From positions 1,488,001 to 1,552,000 of the forward strand of contig OY781093.1 in assembly GCA_963676355.1 (NCBI GenBank): DNA of 64,000 bases, read 5' to 3'. How positions within the stretch are numbered: the stretch's first letter is position 1; each line of letters begins with the position of its first letter. Source of the stretch: JAGLOK01 sp963676355 (GTDB lineage: Bacteria; Bacillota; Clostridia; Christensenellales; UMGS416). Shown in pieces: positions 1 to 8,804 of this stretch. Below the pieces are notes generated by a model that was given only the letters and a program-made list of their open reading frames with translations, did not search any database and had not been told where the DNA came from. Both the position numbers and the translations under genes were made by a program.

Positions 1-197
1 CTGCACTTTCCTTTTAGAAAAAGCCAAGAAAAAACTGGGACAAGATCTAAAGGTGTAAGCCTTTTTTTACACTTCGGGCAATGAGATGGCGGCATTACAA
101 TTGATTCGCCTGCCGGTATTCTATAGATACAGACATTCAGAAACGAACCGATTATAAGACCAAAAACGAAGATTGTAATAATTATCAGATATTCCAT
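1..197 (-). CDS. pilD: Prepilin peptidase (leader peptidase), N-terminal part, cut by window edge
   Basis: Membrane aspartic peptidase of the A24 type that cleaves, and usually N-methylates, type IV prepilins at the inner face of the membrane. The visible 65 codons translate to a hydrophobic first helix followed by the family signature GSFLNVCIYRIP, then a CPKC motif and the LTPLDLVPVFSW stretch typical of the N-terminal cytoplasmic loop. Only one CxxC is visible because the second would lie beyond the window. The catalytic aspartates (GxGD region) are also outside. The ATG is supported by a TGAGG ribosome site about 7 bases upstream. It is the last visible gene of the pilus cluster, downstream of the prepilin gene and separated from it by a terminator-like hairpin, so it may depend on read-through or on its own promoter. 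Confidence 0.9.
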   Translation of the reverse strand, partial: MEYLIIITIFVFGLIIGSFLNVCIYRIPAGESIVMPPSHCPKCKKRLTPLDLVPVFSWLFLKGKC

Positions 198-220
198 ATA
201 ACCTCAGCTAATCTTAGTAG

Positions 221-251
221 AAAAAAAGAGGCATCTGAAATCAAATGCCCC
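221..251 (-). terminator. Rho-independent terminator after the prepilin gene
   Basis: Read on the minus strand, GGCAT and ATGCC arms (part of a longer imperfect stem) enclose a 10-base loop and are followed by seven T residues. It lies just past the prepilin stop and would uncouple abundant prepilin transcript from the peptidase gene. Confidence 0.6.
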
Positions 252-268
252 CTTTTGAAATTCTAATG

Positions 269-625
269 TTATTCGGATGCTTCATTAACGGTGGCATTTC
301 CGTCAGCCGCAACTGCCAACCATAAAAGAGCGGCGGTATAGTCTGCTTCACTCATTGTAACGTCAATGTCTGATGCTGTATTAAATGCTGCAGCTGTTGC
401 CGGCTCAGCCACAATGCGTGCAGCTGCATCGTTTAAAGCATTATGTGTGTTTATAGCGCCAGCGAGTATAGCCGCATTAGCTCTATTGCTTGCATCTTCA
501 GCTTGGTCTCTGACGGTCAGATAATTGGGTATAGCAACTGCTGCTAAAATAGCGATAATTGCAATAACCACGATAAGTTCAATCATCGTGAAACCCTTTT
601 TATTCTTTTTCATTTTCTTAATCAT
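269..625 (-). CDS. Type IV prepilin, short major-pilin-like protein
   Basis: Pilus subunit precursor. The 118-residue protein opens with a basic leader ending in KKGFTMIEL, the class III prepilin cleavage site: cut after Gly, mature Phe+1 and Glu+5. A hydrophobic helix then ends in AIPN, as in PilA/ComGC/GspG-type pilins. The C-terminal half is small, rich in Ala, Asp and Asn, has no cysteine pair and few aromatic residues. The start is supported by TAGGAG about 7 bases upstream; an internal ATG four codons on is the alternative. The gene stands in the minus-strand pilus cluster between pilC and pilD. It has a 218-base AT-rich leader before it and a terminator after it, so it is probably transcribed on its own. 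Whether it is the major pilin or a pseudopilin cannot be told from one copy. Confidence 0.88.
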   Translation of the reverse strand: MIKKMKKNKKGFTMIELIVVIAIIAILAAVAIPNYLTVRDQAEDASNRANAAILAGAINTHNALNDAAARIVAEPATAAAFNTASDIDVTMSEADYTAALLWLAVAADGNATVNEASE

Positions 626-843
626 AATACACTCCTATAAATAATTATTTCTTCATTGTTAATAACAAATACCACATATATTATATCATATATTTCAAAT
701 TTGATATATATAGAATCATATATATAACTAAAAGTTATTTACAAAATATATATAAACCAAGCAATATATATTCAAACATAAATATTTATTTTTTTTCAGT
801 TTCGAGAACTTTTTTTTCTTTTCAGAGCAAGTATTTGACTTTT

Positions 844-2049
844 CTACATAATATTCATCATTTCGAACATTGGAAGCAGTATAGAAATGACAATAAATAA
901 CACCATTCCGCCCAAAATCACGATAATCAAAGGCTCAAGCATCGACATCATTCTGGTGATTGCATCGTTTGCTTCATCAGTGTAATAGTCTGATGTTCTT
1001 TGTAACATATCTTCAAGTGTTCCAGACTCTTCACCGACTCTTGTCATGTGATGAACCATAGGGGGGAATACATCCATCTCTTCTAATGTGTCAGCTAGCG
1101 CGTGCCCCTGTTTAATATTATCGGCAACTGCTATAAGCCCTTCTTCGACAAAAAGATTGTTTATAGAGCGTGAAGTAACTTCGATAGCCACAGTGAGTGG
1201 AACGCCGGCTGAAAAAAGCGTGCAAAGTGTTCGAGTAAATCGTGCTGCTACTATTTTTTTTATGAGCTTTCCGAACATAGGGAGTTTAAGCTTTGTTTTG
1301 TCCCATTCAATTCTGCCTGAATGAGTTTTAAGAATAACGCGAATAGAAACAACTATAAGCAAGATGATGCCTGCAAGAAGAATATAATTGAATCTTACAA
1401 AATCACTCATGTTGATCAAAAGCTGTGTTACGCCAGGAAGTTCATTGCCTGTGCTTTCAAAGATGCCTACAAAAGTTGGAACAACTTCAGCTAAGAGATA
1501 GATAACAACAATAATCGCCACAACTCCAACAACAGCGGGGTATGTAAGTGCATTTTTAATTTTGTTTTGAAGTTTGTAGTCTTTTTCAAAATTTTCGCCC
1601 ATGCGCTCAAAAGCATCATCTAAAGTTCCGGATAGCTCGCCTGCTTCCAAGATAGAATAAAACATAGTGGGGAACTTTTCATCATGGTCTCTGAAGGCCT
1701 CAGAAAGCGAGCGTCCAACCTGCACCTTTTCAAATACATCTTCTAGCACTTTTCTTAAGACTTTGTTTTCAGTTTGCGTTTGCATGATGTTAAGCCCTTG
1801 AGAAAGAGGAACACCTGCTTTTAAAATCGCTCCAAACTGCTGGCAAAAAATTGTTAGCACTTTTGCAGGTATTTTAGAAAAAAACTTTATTTCTTTTGAA
1901 CCTACATTTTCCTCAACAACATTTATTTCAATAGGATAAAAAGCTTTTTCGCGCAACATGTTGCGCACGGAGATTTCATCGTTTGCTTCATAGACCCCTT
2001 CGATTTTTTGTCCGGTTATATTGGATGCTTTATATTGATATTTGGGCAT
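844..2049 (-). CDS. pilC: Type IV pilus platform protein, PilC/GspF family
   Basis: Inner-membrane platform protein that couples the PilB and PilT motors to pilin insertion and extraction. At 401 residues it has the usual family length. Two homologous GspF domains are visible, each starting with a FCRQ-like segment: IFCQQFGAILKAGVPLSQGL near residue 67 and FTRTLCTLFSAGVPLTVAI near residue 270. Each is followed by conserved E-x-G-x-LxxxL motifs (EAGELSGTLDDAF, RVGEESGTLEDML). Three transmembrane segments lie near residues 165-190, 220-240 and at the C-terminus. The ATG has AAGGAGAC seven bases upstream. It follows pilT by 35 bases on the same strand and is the third gene of the pilB-pilT-pilC run. 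I see nothing abnormal in it. Confidence 0.93.
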   Translation of the reverse strand: MPKYQYKASNITGQKIEGVYEANDEISVRNMLREKAFYPIEINVVEENVGSKEIKFFSKIPAKVLTIFCQQFGAILKAGVPLSQGLNIMQTQTENKVLRKVLEDVFEKVQVGRSLSEAFRDHDEKFPTMFYSILEAGELSGTLDDAFERMGENFEKDYKLQNKIKNALTYPAVVGVVAIIVVIYLLAEVVPTFVGIFESTGNELPGVTQLLINMSDFVRFNYILLAGIILLIVVSIRVILKTHSGRIEWDKTKLKLPMFGKLIKKIVAARFTRTLCTLFSAGVPLTVAIEVTSRSINNLFVEEGLIAVADNIKQGHALADTLEEMDVFPPMVHHMTRVGEESGTLEDMLQRTSDYYTDEANDAITRMMSMLEPLIIVILGGMVLFIVISILLPMFEMMNIM

Positions 2050-2084
2050 TAAATGTCTCCTTCGCAGACTTAGATTGTTTTATT

Positions 2085-3140
2085 TTAGATGCGCAGCAGC
2101 CTTTTGAGATAATCAGGATCAACACTGTACATAAGTGCATCGTCAAGGGAAATCTTGCCGCCTTGATATAGCTCTGCAATGGCATTGTCCATAGTCACCA
2201 TGCCCTGGCGCGCGGATGTCATTATAACGTTGTTTATCTGTGGTGTTTTACCTTCGCGGATTAGGTTTCGAATGGCGGGGTTTGCCATCATAATCTCTAT
2301 GGCGGCCAATCGTCCCTGTTTGTCAGACCTTGGTATAAGCTGCTGTGAAATTACACCCACCAATGTCATTGAAAGCTGGGTACGTATCTGTTGCTGCTGA
2401 TGCGGAGGGAAAACATCTATTATTCTGTCGATGGTTTTTGCAGCGCCGACAGTATGCAATGTCGACAACACAAGGTGCCCTGTTTCAGCAGCGGTCAGTG
2501 CGATGGATATAGTCTCCAAGTCACGCATTTCACCGATTAGTATAATATCAGGATCTTGACGGAGTGCGGCACGCAAAGCGTTTGAGTATGATTTTGAGTC
2601 GTTGCCGATTTCGCGTTGGTTCACAATGCTTTTTTTATGTTTGTGCAAATATTCTATAGGATCTTCAAGTGTTAGAATATGCTCATCCCTTGTTGAGTTC
2701 ATAACATCAATCATAGCGGCAAGAGTCGTTGACTTACCAGAACCTGTGGGACCTGTCACTAAAACAAGACCACGCGTTTTGGAACAAAAGTCATTTAATA
2801 TATTGGGCAAGCCTAGCTGATGAAAGTCCAATATCTTGCCTTCGACAAGTCGCATCGCGGCGGCATATGAATTTCTTTGTTTATAGGCATTTACTCTGTA
2901 TCGGTATTTCCCGAACACGGAAATAGAAAAGTCCAATTCGCCGCGTTCTTCAAGAAGCTGTCTTTGATCTTCTTTTAAGATGCTGTAAACGAATTCCTTG
3001 GCAGCTGAGGGGGTTATTCTTTCATCATTTAGATAATGAAGATGACCATGTATCCTTGAAACAGGGGGGATACCAACTGTTATATGCAAATCTGAAGCAC
3101 CTAAGTCGGCACTTTTTTTGAGAAGCTCATGTATATCCAT
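2085..3140 (-). CDS. pilT: Type IV pilus retraction ATPase PilT
   Basis: Cytoplasmic hexameric ATPase that powers pilus disassembly and so twitching motility or DNA uptake. The 351-residue length fits PilT rather than the longer PilB. Visible motifs are Walker A GPTGSGKST near residue 132, Asp box and Walker B (DPDIILIGEMRD), a His-box region (TGHLVLSTLHT), and the C-terminal AIRNLIREGK motif that marks retraction ATPases. The longest reading begins at a TTG, but the next codon is an ATG spaced 6 bases from GAGG, so I use the ATG. It is 26 bases downstream of pilB and 35 bases upstream of pilC, indicating one transcript. A dedicated retraction motor implies dynamic pili in this Gram-positive host. 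Confidence 0.94.
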   Translation of the reverse strand: MDIHELLKKSADLGASDLHITVGIPPVSRIHGHLHYLNDERITPSAAKEFVYSILKEDQRQLLEERGELDFSISVFGKYRYRVNAYKQRNSYAAAMRLVEGKILDFHQLGLPNILNDFCSKTRGLVLVTGPTGSGKSTTLAAMIDVMNSTRDEHILTLEDPIEYLHKHKKSIVNQREIGNDSKSYSNALRAALRQDPDIILIGEMRDLETISIALTAAETGHLVLSTLHTVGAAKTIDRIIDVFPPHQQQQIRTQLSMTLVGVISQQLIPRSDKQGRLAAIEIMMANPAIRNLIREGKTPQINNVIMTSARQGMVTMDNAIAELYQGGKISLDDALMYSVDPDYLKRLLRI

Positions 3141-3166
3141 CAAAATCCTCTTTAAGTTTAAATTTG

Positions 3167-4855
3167 TTAGTCGCCTGAGTATGCGACTTTATATACTTCA
3201 TCAATGGTTGTGATGCCTTTTAGCAGTAATCGGGTACATTCTTTTTTTAGTGTGCTCATTCCGGCTTTAAGAGCATAGTCACGTATTTCATCCACAGATT
3301 TACCAAGAGAAATCATATCTCTTAATTCTCTGTCAACATTCAAGACTTCATGCACCGCTATCCTGCCTTTGTATCCAGTGTTGTTGCATGATGCACATCC
3401 GGTTCCACGATAGAACTTATGGCCGCTTCCTGCTCTGATTCCTATATATTCAAGATCTGCCTTAGTTAAATCGATTTCCTTTTTGCACACTGGGCAAACT
3501 TTGCGCACCAATCGCTGAGCTATAATTCCAACAAGGGAAGCTGAAAGCATAAAAGGTTCAACACCCATGTCAATTAGTCTTGAAACGGTGGATGCTGAGT
3601 CGTTTGTATGTATGGTTGAAAGCACAAGATGGCCTGTTATTGCGGCACGGATAGCTATTTCAACTGTTTCTCTGTCGCGCATTTCACCAATCATTATTAT
3701 GTCGGGGTCCTGTCGGAGTATAGAGCGCAATGCAGAAGGAAATGAAAGACCTGCTTTTACGTTCACTTGAACTTGGTTTAGACCCTCCATCATATATTCC
3801 ACAGGATCTTCGACAGTTATTATGTTATCGGATTCCTGGTTTAATTCATCAAGCATTGTATAAAGTGTTGTGGATTTACCAGAGCCTGTAGGACCTGTGA
3901 CAAGAATTATTCCATGGGGATTAAGCATTAGGTTATCAAAAAGCTCAAGGTTCTCTTCTGTAAATCCAAGTTCAGATTTTGGTCGCAAGAAAGAAGAACG
4001 ATCCAGAAGACGCAAAACGGCTTTTTCTCCATGTACTGTGGGAAGTGTTGATATACGAACATCAATATCATGACCCATGATGTTAATCTCGGCTCTGCCG
4101 TCCTGCGGGACTCGTTTTTCTGCTATGTTCATGTTGCCCATGATTTTTATTCTGGCAATGATGCTATTTAGTGCATTTATTGGTGCGTTAAGTGCTTTTG
4201 ACATCCTGCCGTCAACACGTGTTCTTACGCGTATTTCATTTTCCAAAGGTTCAATGTGGATATCACTTGCGCCTATTTTTACTGCCTGTTCTATAATGGA
4301 ATTTATAAGGCGAACTATAGGGGCATTGCCCACTTCGTCGCTTGTTGGATCAATGTCTGCCACGATTTCATCAAAATCATATTCGCGGGACAAGTCTTCC
4401 AGCGCTTTTTCTGTGTATTCATTGCTATAGAGGGCGTCAATTGCTTTGTGTATTTCAACAGGTGTTGCAAGCAATGGCTGAACGTGCATTTTGGTGACCA
4501 TCTTCACATCGTCAATTGCAAGGAAGCTATATGGGTCTTCCATAGCTACGTGGATGGTGTCACCTTGTATTTTAACAGGCACAAGAGAGTGTCTCTGCGC
4601 TATGTTTATAGGAACATATTGAGTTAGCTCAGGATCAATCTTAATCCTAGCCAGATTGACAAAGGGAATTCCTAGCTGACCTTCCAAAACATTCATAAGT
4701 TTTTGCTCGTCAACATAGCCAAGCTCTTTGAGCACATCACCCAAGCGCTTGTATTTTGATTCTTTTTGAATCGCTAGGGCTTTGTTGAGCTGATCGGCAT
4801 TGATTACGCCAGAATCCAGCAGCATTTCACCCAGGTATTTTTTTTTACTTGCCAA
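3167..4855 (-). CDS. pilB: Type IV pilus assembly ATPase PilB/GspE family
   Basis: Extension motor that drives pilus polymerisation. The protein has an N-terminal GspE_N/MshEN-type domain (residues 1-150, with LGEMLLDSGVI and LGIPFVNL) and a C-terminal ATPase core. The core shows Walker A GPTGSGKSTTLY near residue 320, Walker B (DPDIIMIGEMRD), HLVLSTIHTND, and a tetracysteine zinc motif with CPVC near 453 and CASC near 488, which separates PilB/GspE from PilT. MshEN domains can bind c-di-GMP in some homologues; this was not tested here. Length 562 is normal. Translation starts at a TTG codon preceded by a GGGGGTG ribosome site 6 bases upstream; no better ATG exists upstream. It is the first gene of the pilus cluster and is divergent from the nucleoside phosphorylase gene. 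Confidence 0.94.
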   Translation of the reverse strand: MASKKKYLGEMLLDSGVINADQLNKALAIQKESKYKRLGDVLKELGYVDEQKLMNVLEGQLGIPFVNLARIKIDPELTQYVPINIAQRHSLVPVKIQGDTIHVAMEDPYSFLAIDDVKMVTKMHVQPLLATPVEIHKAIDALYSNEYTEKALEDLSREYDFDEIVADIDPTSDEVGNAPIVRLINSIIEQAVKIGASDIHIEPLENEIRVRTRVDGRMSKALNAPINALNSIIARIKIMGNMNIAEKRVPQDGRAEINIMGHDIDVRISTLPTVHGEKAVLRLLDRSSFLRPKSELGFTEENLELFDNLMLNPHGIILVTGPTGSGKSTTLYTMLDELNQESDNIITVEDPVEYMMEGLNQVQVNVKAGLSFPSALRSILRQDPDIIMIGEMRDRETVEIAIRAAITGHLVLSTIHTNDSASTVSRLIDMGVEPFMLSASLVGIIAQRLVRKVCPVCKKEIDLTKADLEYIGIRAGSGHKFYRGTGCASCNNTGYKGRIAVHEVLNVDRELRDMISLGKSVDEIRDYALKAGMSTLKKECTRLLLKGITTIDEVYKVAYSGD

Positions 4856-4910
4856 AACAACACCCCCGGAAACATATTACACTTATATAATATATGAATA
4901 CACCACTTAA

Positions 4911-4940
4911 TTCAACTTCAAACAATAATTATGATATAAT
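4911..4940 (+). promoter_or_regulatory. Candidate promoter of the nucleoside phosphorylase gene
   Basis: A perfect TATAAT -10 box (4935-4940) lies 18 bases after TTCAAC (a weak -35 match). The transcript would begin near 4947 with a short leader and a TTTGGAG ribosome site before the ATG. The -35 match is poor, so the call rests on the -10 element and position. Confidence 0.45.
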
Positions 4941-4972
4941 ATAAAAGAATACAATTTGGAGATTAAAACAAT

Positions 4973-6229
4973 ATGATTGATATAATTGATAAAAAGAAAA
5001 AAGGCAAGGCACTTACAAAAGAAGAAATAGACACTTTTGTGAAGGGATTGGTGGATAAAACCATTCCTGATTATCAAACAGCTGCGCTTTTAATGGCAAT
5101 CTGCTTAAACGGCATGAATATGGAAGAGACTACAAATCTTACACTTGCAATGGTGAATTCCGGAGACAGAGCAGATTTATCTGAACTTTCTGGAGTAAAA
5201 GTGGATAAGCACTCCACCGGTGGAGTGGGGGATGCGACCACTATGATAGTGGTGCCGCTTGTAACAGCCTGCGGAGCAACAGTTGCAAAAATGAGCGGTC
5301 GTGGCTTAGGTCACACCGGAGGAACGTTGGACAAGCTTTCTGCTATCCCGGGAATGAGCGTGGATTTTACAAGAGAAGAGTTCATGAATCTTGTTAAAGA
5401 AAACGGATTTGCAGTTGTAGGTCAGTCGGGAAATTTAGCTCCTGCGGACAAGATACTATATGCTTTGCGTGATGTCACTGCAACGGTGGACAATGTTTCG
5501 CTTATCGCAAGTTCTATCATGAGTAAAAAAATTGCAGGTGGGGCAGATGCTCTTGTGCTTGATGTAAAATACGGAAGCGGCGCTTTTATGCACAAAAAAG
5601 AGGACGCAAAAGAGCTTGCGGACATCATGGTACAAATAGGGAATAATGCAGGGGTTAACACGCGCGCGGTGCTTTCGGACATGAATCAGCCGCTTGCAAC
5701 TCACATAGGCAATTCAATTGAAGTAAAAGAAGTGGTTGAAACACTAAAGGGAAACAACATGAACTCACGCCTTCTTAAAACTTCGCTTAAACTGGGTGCT
5801 AATATGCTTGTATTATGCGAGATTGCAAAAGATTTGGATGAAGGAAAGAAGCTGATGCTCGATGCTCTGGAGAGCGGCAGGGGATTTGAAAAGTTTAAGG
5901 CTTTTGTCAAAGCGCAGGGTGGCGATGTATCTACTATAGAAGATACAAACTTACTGCCAACTGCCAGAAAGTTTTCTGAAGTTAAGGTGGAAAAGAGTGG
6001 TGTGATTGAAAGCATGGACACAGAAGGCATTGGCAGGAGCGCGATGCTTCTGGGCGCAGGGCGTGAAACCAAAGCTGATGAAATAGACATGGCAGTTGGG
6101 CTTGTGATGAAATGTGAACTGGGTGACAGCGTTAAAAAGGGCGACATCCTGTGTGTGATGCACATTAATGATGATGCAAACGAACAGGCAGCCAAGAAGC
6201 TATTTTTAGACAGTGTTCATATAAAATAA
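4973..6229 (+). CDS. pdp: Pyrimidine-nucleoside (thymidine) phosphorylase
   Basis: Cleaves uridine, thymidine or deoxyuridine with phosphate to free base and (deoxy)ribose-1-phosphate in pyrimidine salvage. The sequence carries the KHSTGGVGD phosphate-binding motif near residue 80, the family signature SGRGLGHTGGTLDKL near residue 108, the KIAGGADALVLDVKYGSGAF segment with active-site lysines, and a C-terminal lipoyl-like fold ending with HINDDANEQAA. At 418 residues it is slightly shorter than typical Bacillus Pdp. It is a single-gene unit, divergent from pilB and closed by a strong bidirectional terminator. No deoC, cdd or nucleoside transporter is adjacent. Distinguishing uridine/thymidine dual specificity (Pdp) from thymidine-only (DeoA) is not possible from motifs alone; Gram-positive enzymes are mostly Pdp. 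Confidence 0.92.
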   Translation: MIDIIDKKKKGKALTKEEIDTFVKGLVDKTIPDYQTAALLMAICLNGMNMEETTNLTLAMVNSGDRADLSELSGVKVDKHSTGGVGDATTMIVVPLVTACGATVAKMSGRGLGHTGGTLDKLSAIPGMSVDFTREEFMNLVKENGFAVVGQSGNLAPADKILYALRDVTATVDNVSLIASSIMSKKIAGGADALVLDVKYGSGAFMHKKEDAKELADIMVQIGNNAGVNTRAVLSDMNQPLATHIGNSIEVKEVVETLKGNNMNSRLLKTSLKLGANMLVLCEIAKDLDEGKKLMLDALESGRGFEKFKAFVKAQGGDVSTIEDTNLLPTARKFSEVKVEKSGVIESMDTEGIGRSAMLLGAGRETKADEIDMAVGLVMKCELGDSVKKGDILCVMHINDDANEQAAKKLFLDSVHIK

Positions 6230-6257
6230 GTAAGTTAAATTGGAATAAGAGTAATAT

Positions 6258-6290
6258 AAAAGCCTCGCTTAGCAGCGAGGCTTTTGTTGT
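6258..6290. terminator. Bidirectional terminator between pdp and the flotillin gene
   Basis: A 12-bp perfect stem (AAAAGCCTCGCT with AGCGAGGCTTTT) and 4-base loop, with A-rich and T-rich flanks on either side. It can end transcription from both convergent genes. Confidence 0.9.
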
Positions 6291-6304
6291 ATCAGTTATT
6301 TGTT

Positions 6305-7714
6305 TTATTGCTCAGGTGTTGCATTTTCAATAACTTTTTCAGCTACCTGTTCAGCTATTTCTTTCTTTGTTTTTCCCAGATACTCAGGAAGTTCCATACC
6401 AGCCATGTCAAACAATTCGTTCATAGGCGGCAAGCTCTTCATAAGGCCTGAAAGGAAGTTCGCAGTGGATGATTTACCATCGCCTTGAGAACCGCTGTCC
6501 CAAACAGTAACTTTGTCAATCTTGAGGTTCTTGATGGCGTCAACCTGAACGCGGATGATGTCTTCCATCTTGTCGGCTATCATCATGCGTACTGCGGCAT
6601 CTGGATTGCCGTCTGTGGCGGCGATGATTTCTTTGAAACCTTCGGCCTGTTTTACAAGCATTTCATTAAGACCGCGAGCCTGAGCTTCCATCTTCTGATA
6701 GATAGCATCAGCTTCACCTTTGGCTATACGTCTGTAGCGCTCGGCCTGTGCTTCAGCGTCGATTTCTGCTTTGCGTTTTTCAATCTCCGCTTTAACGATG
6801 ATGTCGGCTTCTTTTGAAGCTTTTTCTCTTGAAGCTCTCTTAAGTTCTGCAGCTTCTTCAGCGGCATATGACTCTTCTAAAGCTTTAGCTGTCTGAACTT
6901 TTTCAGCAGCGATTGCAATCTTTAACGCTTCAGCTTCTTTTTCACGCCTTAGCGCGTCTGATTTTGCGATTGTAATTTTAGCTGTGTTTTCACCTTCAAC
7001 TGCCTGTGAGTTTGCTTCGGCAACGCTTACACGCTCGTCTTTTTGTGCAACAGCTTCGCCGATAGAACCGTCTCTTGTTTTTTCAGCAACGCTTTTTCTT
7101 GCATCGTTTATGGCTTTTGCAGCAGCTTCTTTACCAAGAGCTTCTATATAGCCTGATTCATCGTTGATGTCTGTTACGTTAACGTTGATTAAGCGAAGAC
7201 CAATTTTTTTAAGTTCGCTTTCCACATTGCCTGAAACTGCTGAAAGGAATAAATCTCTATCAGTATTAATTTCTTCGATGTCCATTGTGGCAACTACCAA
7301 ACGCAGCTGACCGAAGATGATGTCTTTTGCAAGCTCTTCTATTTCGCTCATTTTAAGACCGAGCAAACGTTCTGCAGCGTTTTGCATGATGCCTGTTTCA
7401 GTGGATATACCAACTGTGAAACGAGAGGGAACATCGATGCGGATATTCTGCTTTGAAAGTGCATTGGTAAGGTCTACCGTGATTGCCATTGGGGTAAGGC
7501 TCATAAATTCATAGTGCTGGAAAACCGGCCATATAAATGCGGCGCCACCATGTATGCATTTTGCGCTTTTGTTTTCGCCCTCAGCGCCACGTCCGACTTT
7601 ACCGTAAACTACGAGTATCCTGTCGGAAGGACATTTTTTGTATCTTGTCAGTATCGCTATAAAAGTCGTGAACAAGATGAGAATTATTACTACTACTAGT
7701 GCTAATGAATCCAT
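6305..7714 (-). CDS. Flotillin-family membrane scaffold protein (YuaG/FloT-like)
   Basis: Membrane-associated SPFH/band-7 protein that organises ordered lipid domains. Residues 5-23 form one hydrophobic hairpin or helix, followed by the SPFH domain (about 30-210) with the family-typical segment AERLLGLKMSEIEELAKDII. A long Ala/Glu/Lys/Arg-rich coiled coil follows (about 215-370) with repeated EAEA-like heptads, then a flotillin-like tail rich in Leu and Pro. Length 469 fits B. subtilis FloT. The ATG is preceded by TAGGAGATA. The upstream gene, nine bases away on the same strand, encodes an NfeD-like OB-fold protein; NfeD-flotillin pairing (yuaF-yuaG in Bacillus) is well established and supports the assignment. 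The two genes form one operon read toward the terminator shared with pdp. Confidence 0.9.
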   Translation of the reverse strand: MDSLALVVVIILILFTTFIAILTRYKKCPSDRILVVYGKVGRGAEGENKSAKCIHGGAAFIWPVFQHYEFMSLTPMAITVDLTNALSKQNIRIDVPSRFTVGISTETGIMQNAAERLLGLKMSEIEELAKDIIFGQLRLVVATMDIEEINTDRDLFLSAVSGNVESELKKIGLRLINVNVTDINDESGYIEALGKEAAAKAINDARKSVAEKTRDGSIGEAVAQKDERVSVAEANSQAVEGENTAKITIAKSDALRREKEAEALKIAIAAEKVQTAKALEESYAAEEAAELKRASREKASKEADIIVKAEIEKRKAEIDAEAQAERYRRIAKGEADAIYQKMEAQARGLNEMLVKQAEGFKEIIAATDGNPDAAVRMMIADKMEDIIRVQVDAIKNLKIDKVTVWDSGSQGDGKSSTANFLSGLMKSLPPMNELFDMAGMELPEYLGKTKKEIAEQVAEKVIENATPEQ

Positions 7715-7723
7715 ATGTATCTC

Positions 7724-8404
7724 CTATCTTTTTACTATTAATGTATTTGATATATTTCCGACTACTTTGACGTTTTCGCCGGTTTTAAGCATTGTTTCTT
7801 CATCGCTAAGTGCTTCAGCTTCCACAAGGCGCTCCTGCACCATGACCATTATTTTGCCTTTTCCGCCGCGATTTGCGGGTATGGGTATGTAAACTTCTGC
7901 AGTTTTTCCAATAGCGTTTGAATATTTTATGTTTCCGCTGGATTGCAGGCGTTTTACTGCAAAGAACATGAGCCCTATCACAAGCATGGCTATAAGCCCA
8001 CACACAATAGCCAGAAACACGGTTAAATAAGTTTCTATTCCGGATGCATAAAAAGTGAGCCCTGACCATCCGAAGATACAAAAGAACGCGACAATTCCTC
8101 TTACCGTAAAGAATCTGAAACCGGCGGCTTCAAGTCCATGGTCATGTCCATCCGCATGCGCATCCATATGCATATCAATATGTGCATCTGCATCAAAGTC
8201 TGCATCCATGTCGGCGTCTGCATCCATATCAAAGTCGGAATCTGTGTCCATGTCAAAGTCCGCGTCGGAATCAGCGTCAGCATCATGCCCGCCCAAGCCG
8301 ATGATAGACATTATTGACTGTATAAGCAAGACCAAAGTAAATGGAATTGCGATGTAATAAAAGACTTGCTGAATCGCAGCTAAGCCACTCCACCATTCGT
8401 TCAT
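7724..8404 (-). CDS. NfeD/YuaF-like membrane protein with Asp/His/Met-rich insert
   Basis: Partner of flotillin. An N-terminal helix (about 9-35) is followed by a 50-residue insert in which Asp alternates with Ala, Ser, Met, Phe, Thr or His, ending in a His-rich HADGHDHG. Two further helices (about 97-160) follow, then a C-terminal OB-fold of the NfeD type (IGKTAEVYIPIPANRGGKGKI). The longest reading starts four codons earlier, but that upstream ATG sits inside the ribosome site GGGAGGAAGT, so translation should begin at the ATG chosen here (226 residues). The insert is predicted to face outside if the first helix inserts with its N-terminus inside; it could bind Ca2+ or transition metals, which is inference. 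The NfeD fold and the flotillin neighbour are the firm parts; the insert is unusual. Confidence 0.82.
   Translation of the reverse strand: MNEWWSGLAAIQQVFYYIAIPFTLVLLIQSIMSIIGLGGHDADADSDADFDMDTDSDFDMDADADMDADFDADAHIDMHMDAHADGHDHGLEAAGFRFFTVRGIVAFFCIFGWSGLTFYASGIETYLTVFLAIVCGLIAMLVIGLMFFAVKRLQSSGNIKYSNAIGKTAEVYIPIPANRGGKGKIMVMVQERLVEAEALSDEETMLKTGENVKVVGNISNTLIVKR
8140..8290 (-). repeat. Low-complexity hexamer-like repeat encoding the Asp-rich insert
   Basis: Degenerate tandem units around GCATC(C/A), TCAAAG and TCGG(A/C) in the plus-strand reading encode X-Asp dipeptides in the NfeD-like protein. Such tracts can change length by slippage in multiples of six bases without breaking the frame. 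The plus-strand mirror frame is also open and Ser/Ala-rich, which is a by-product of the repeat. Confidence 0.75.
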
Positions 8405-8804
8405 ACTTCCTCCCATTTTAAATTATTTTTAATAGAAATCTATTTTGTAAGAATTTTTTGTCAGACAGATTATAACATAATTATAGATATATATGGTAAT
8501 CGTTTCTTAAAAATATCATAAAGAAATTTGAAGTGTCGTTTTCAACTATTTATCGTTTTTAAAATACTGGTATTCACACTTTTTTAAGCGCATGGCAAGC
8601 GATTTTGGTATTTGGAGATTTGTTAAGAGTATATTGTCTTGTATGTAGATTAAAGCTGGTTTAGTGTGCAAGAATGGCTTGTGACTATAAAATTAATAGT
8701 TTCTTTATAAAAAAGTAAAAAAACATATATAAATAAGCCTCAAAATGCGGTATAATACGGTATTGTTATATGATAATTAAATCAAGGAGAAACTTTACTG
8801 ACTG
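8405..8804. other. Intergenic region between the nfeD-like and lipoprotein genes
   Basis: About 400 AT-rich bases with no convincing coding frame on either strand. It should hold the minus-strand promoter of the nfeD-flotillin operon. Near the right end a TATAAT (8751-8756) within the direct repeat CGGTATAATACGGTAT could be the -10 box of the lipoprotein gene; I find no good -35 for it. No RNA gene was recognised. Confidence 0.5.

Noticed and set aside
8055..8357. Open plus-strand frame rich in Ser, Ala and Lys opposite the nfeD-like gene
   Set aside because: It mirrors the Asp-rich repeat of the real minus-strand gene; low complexity, no ribosome site.
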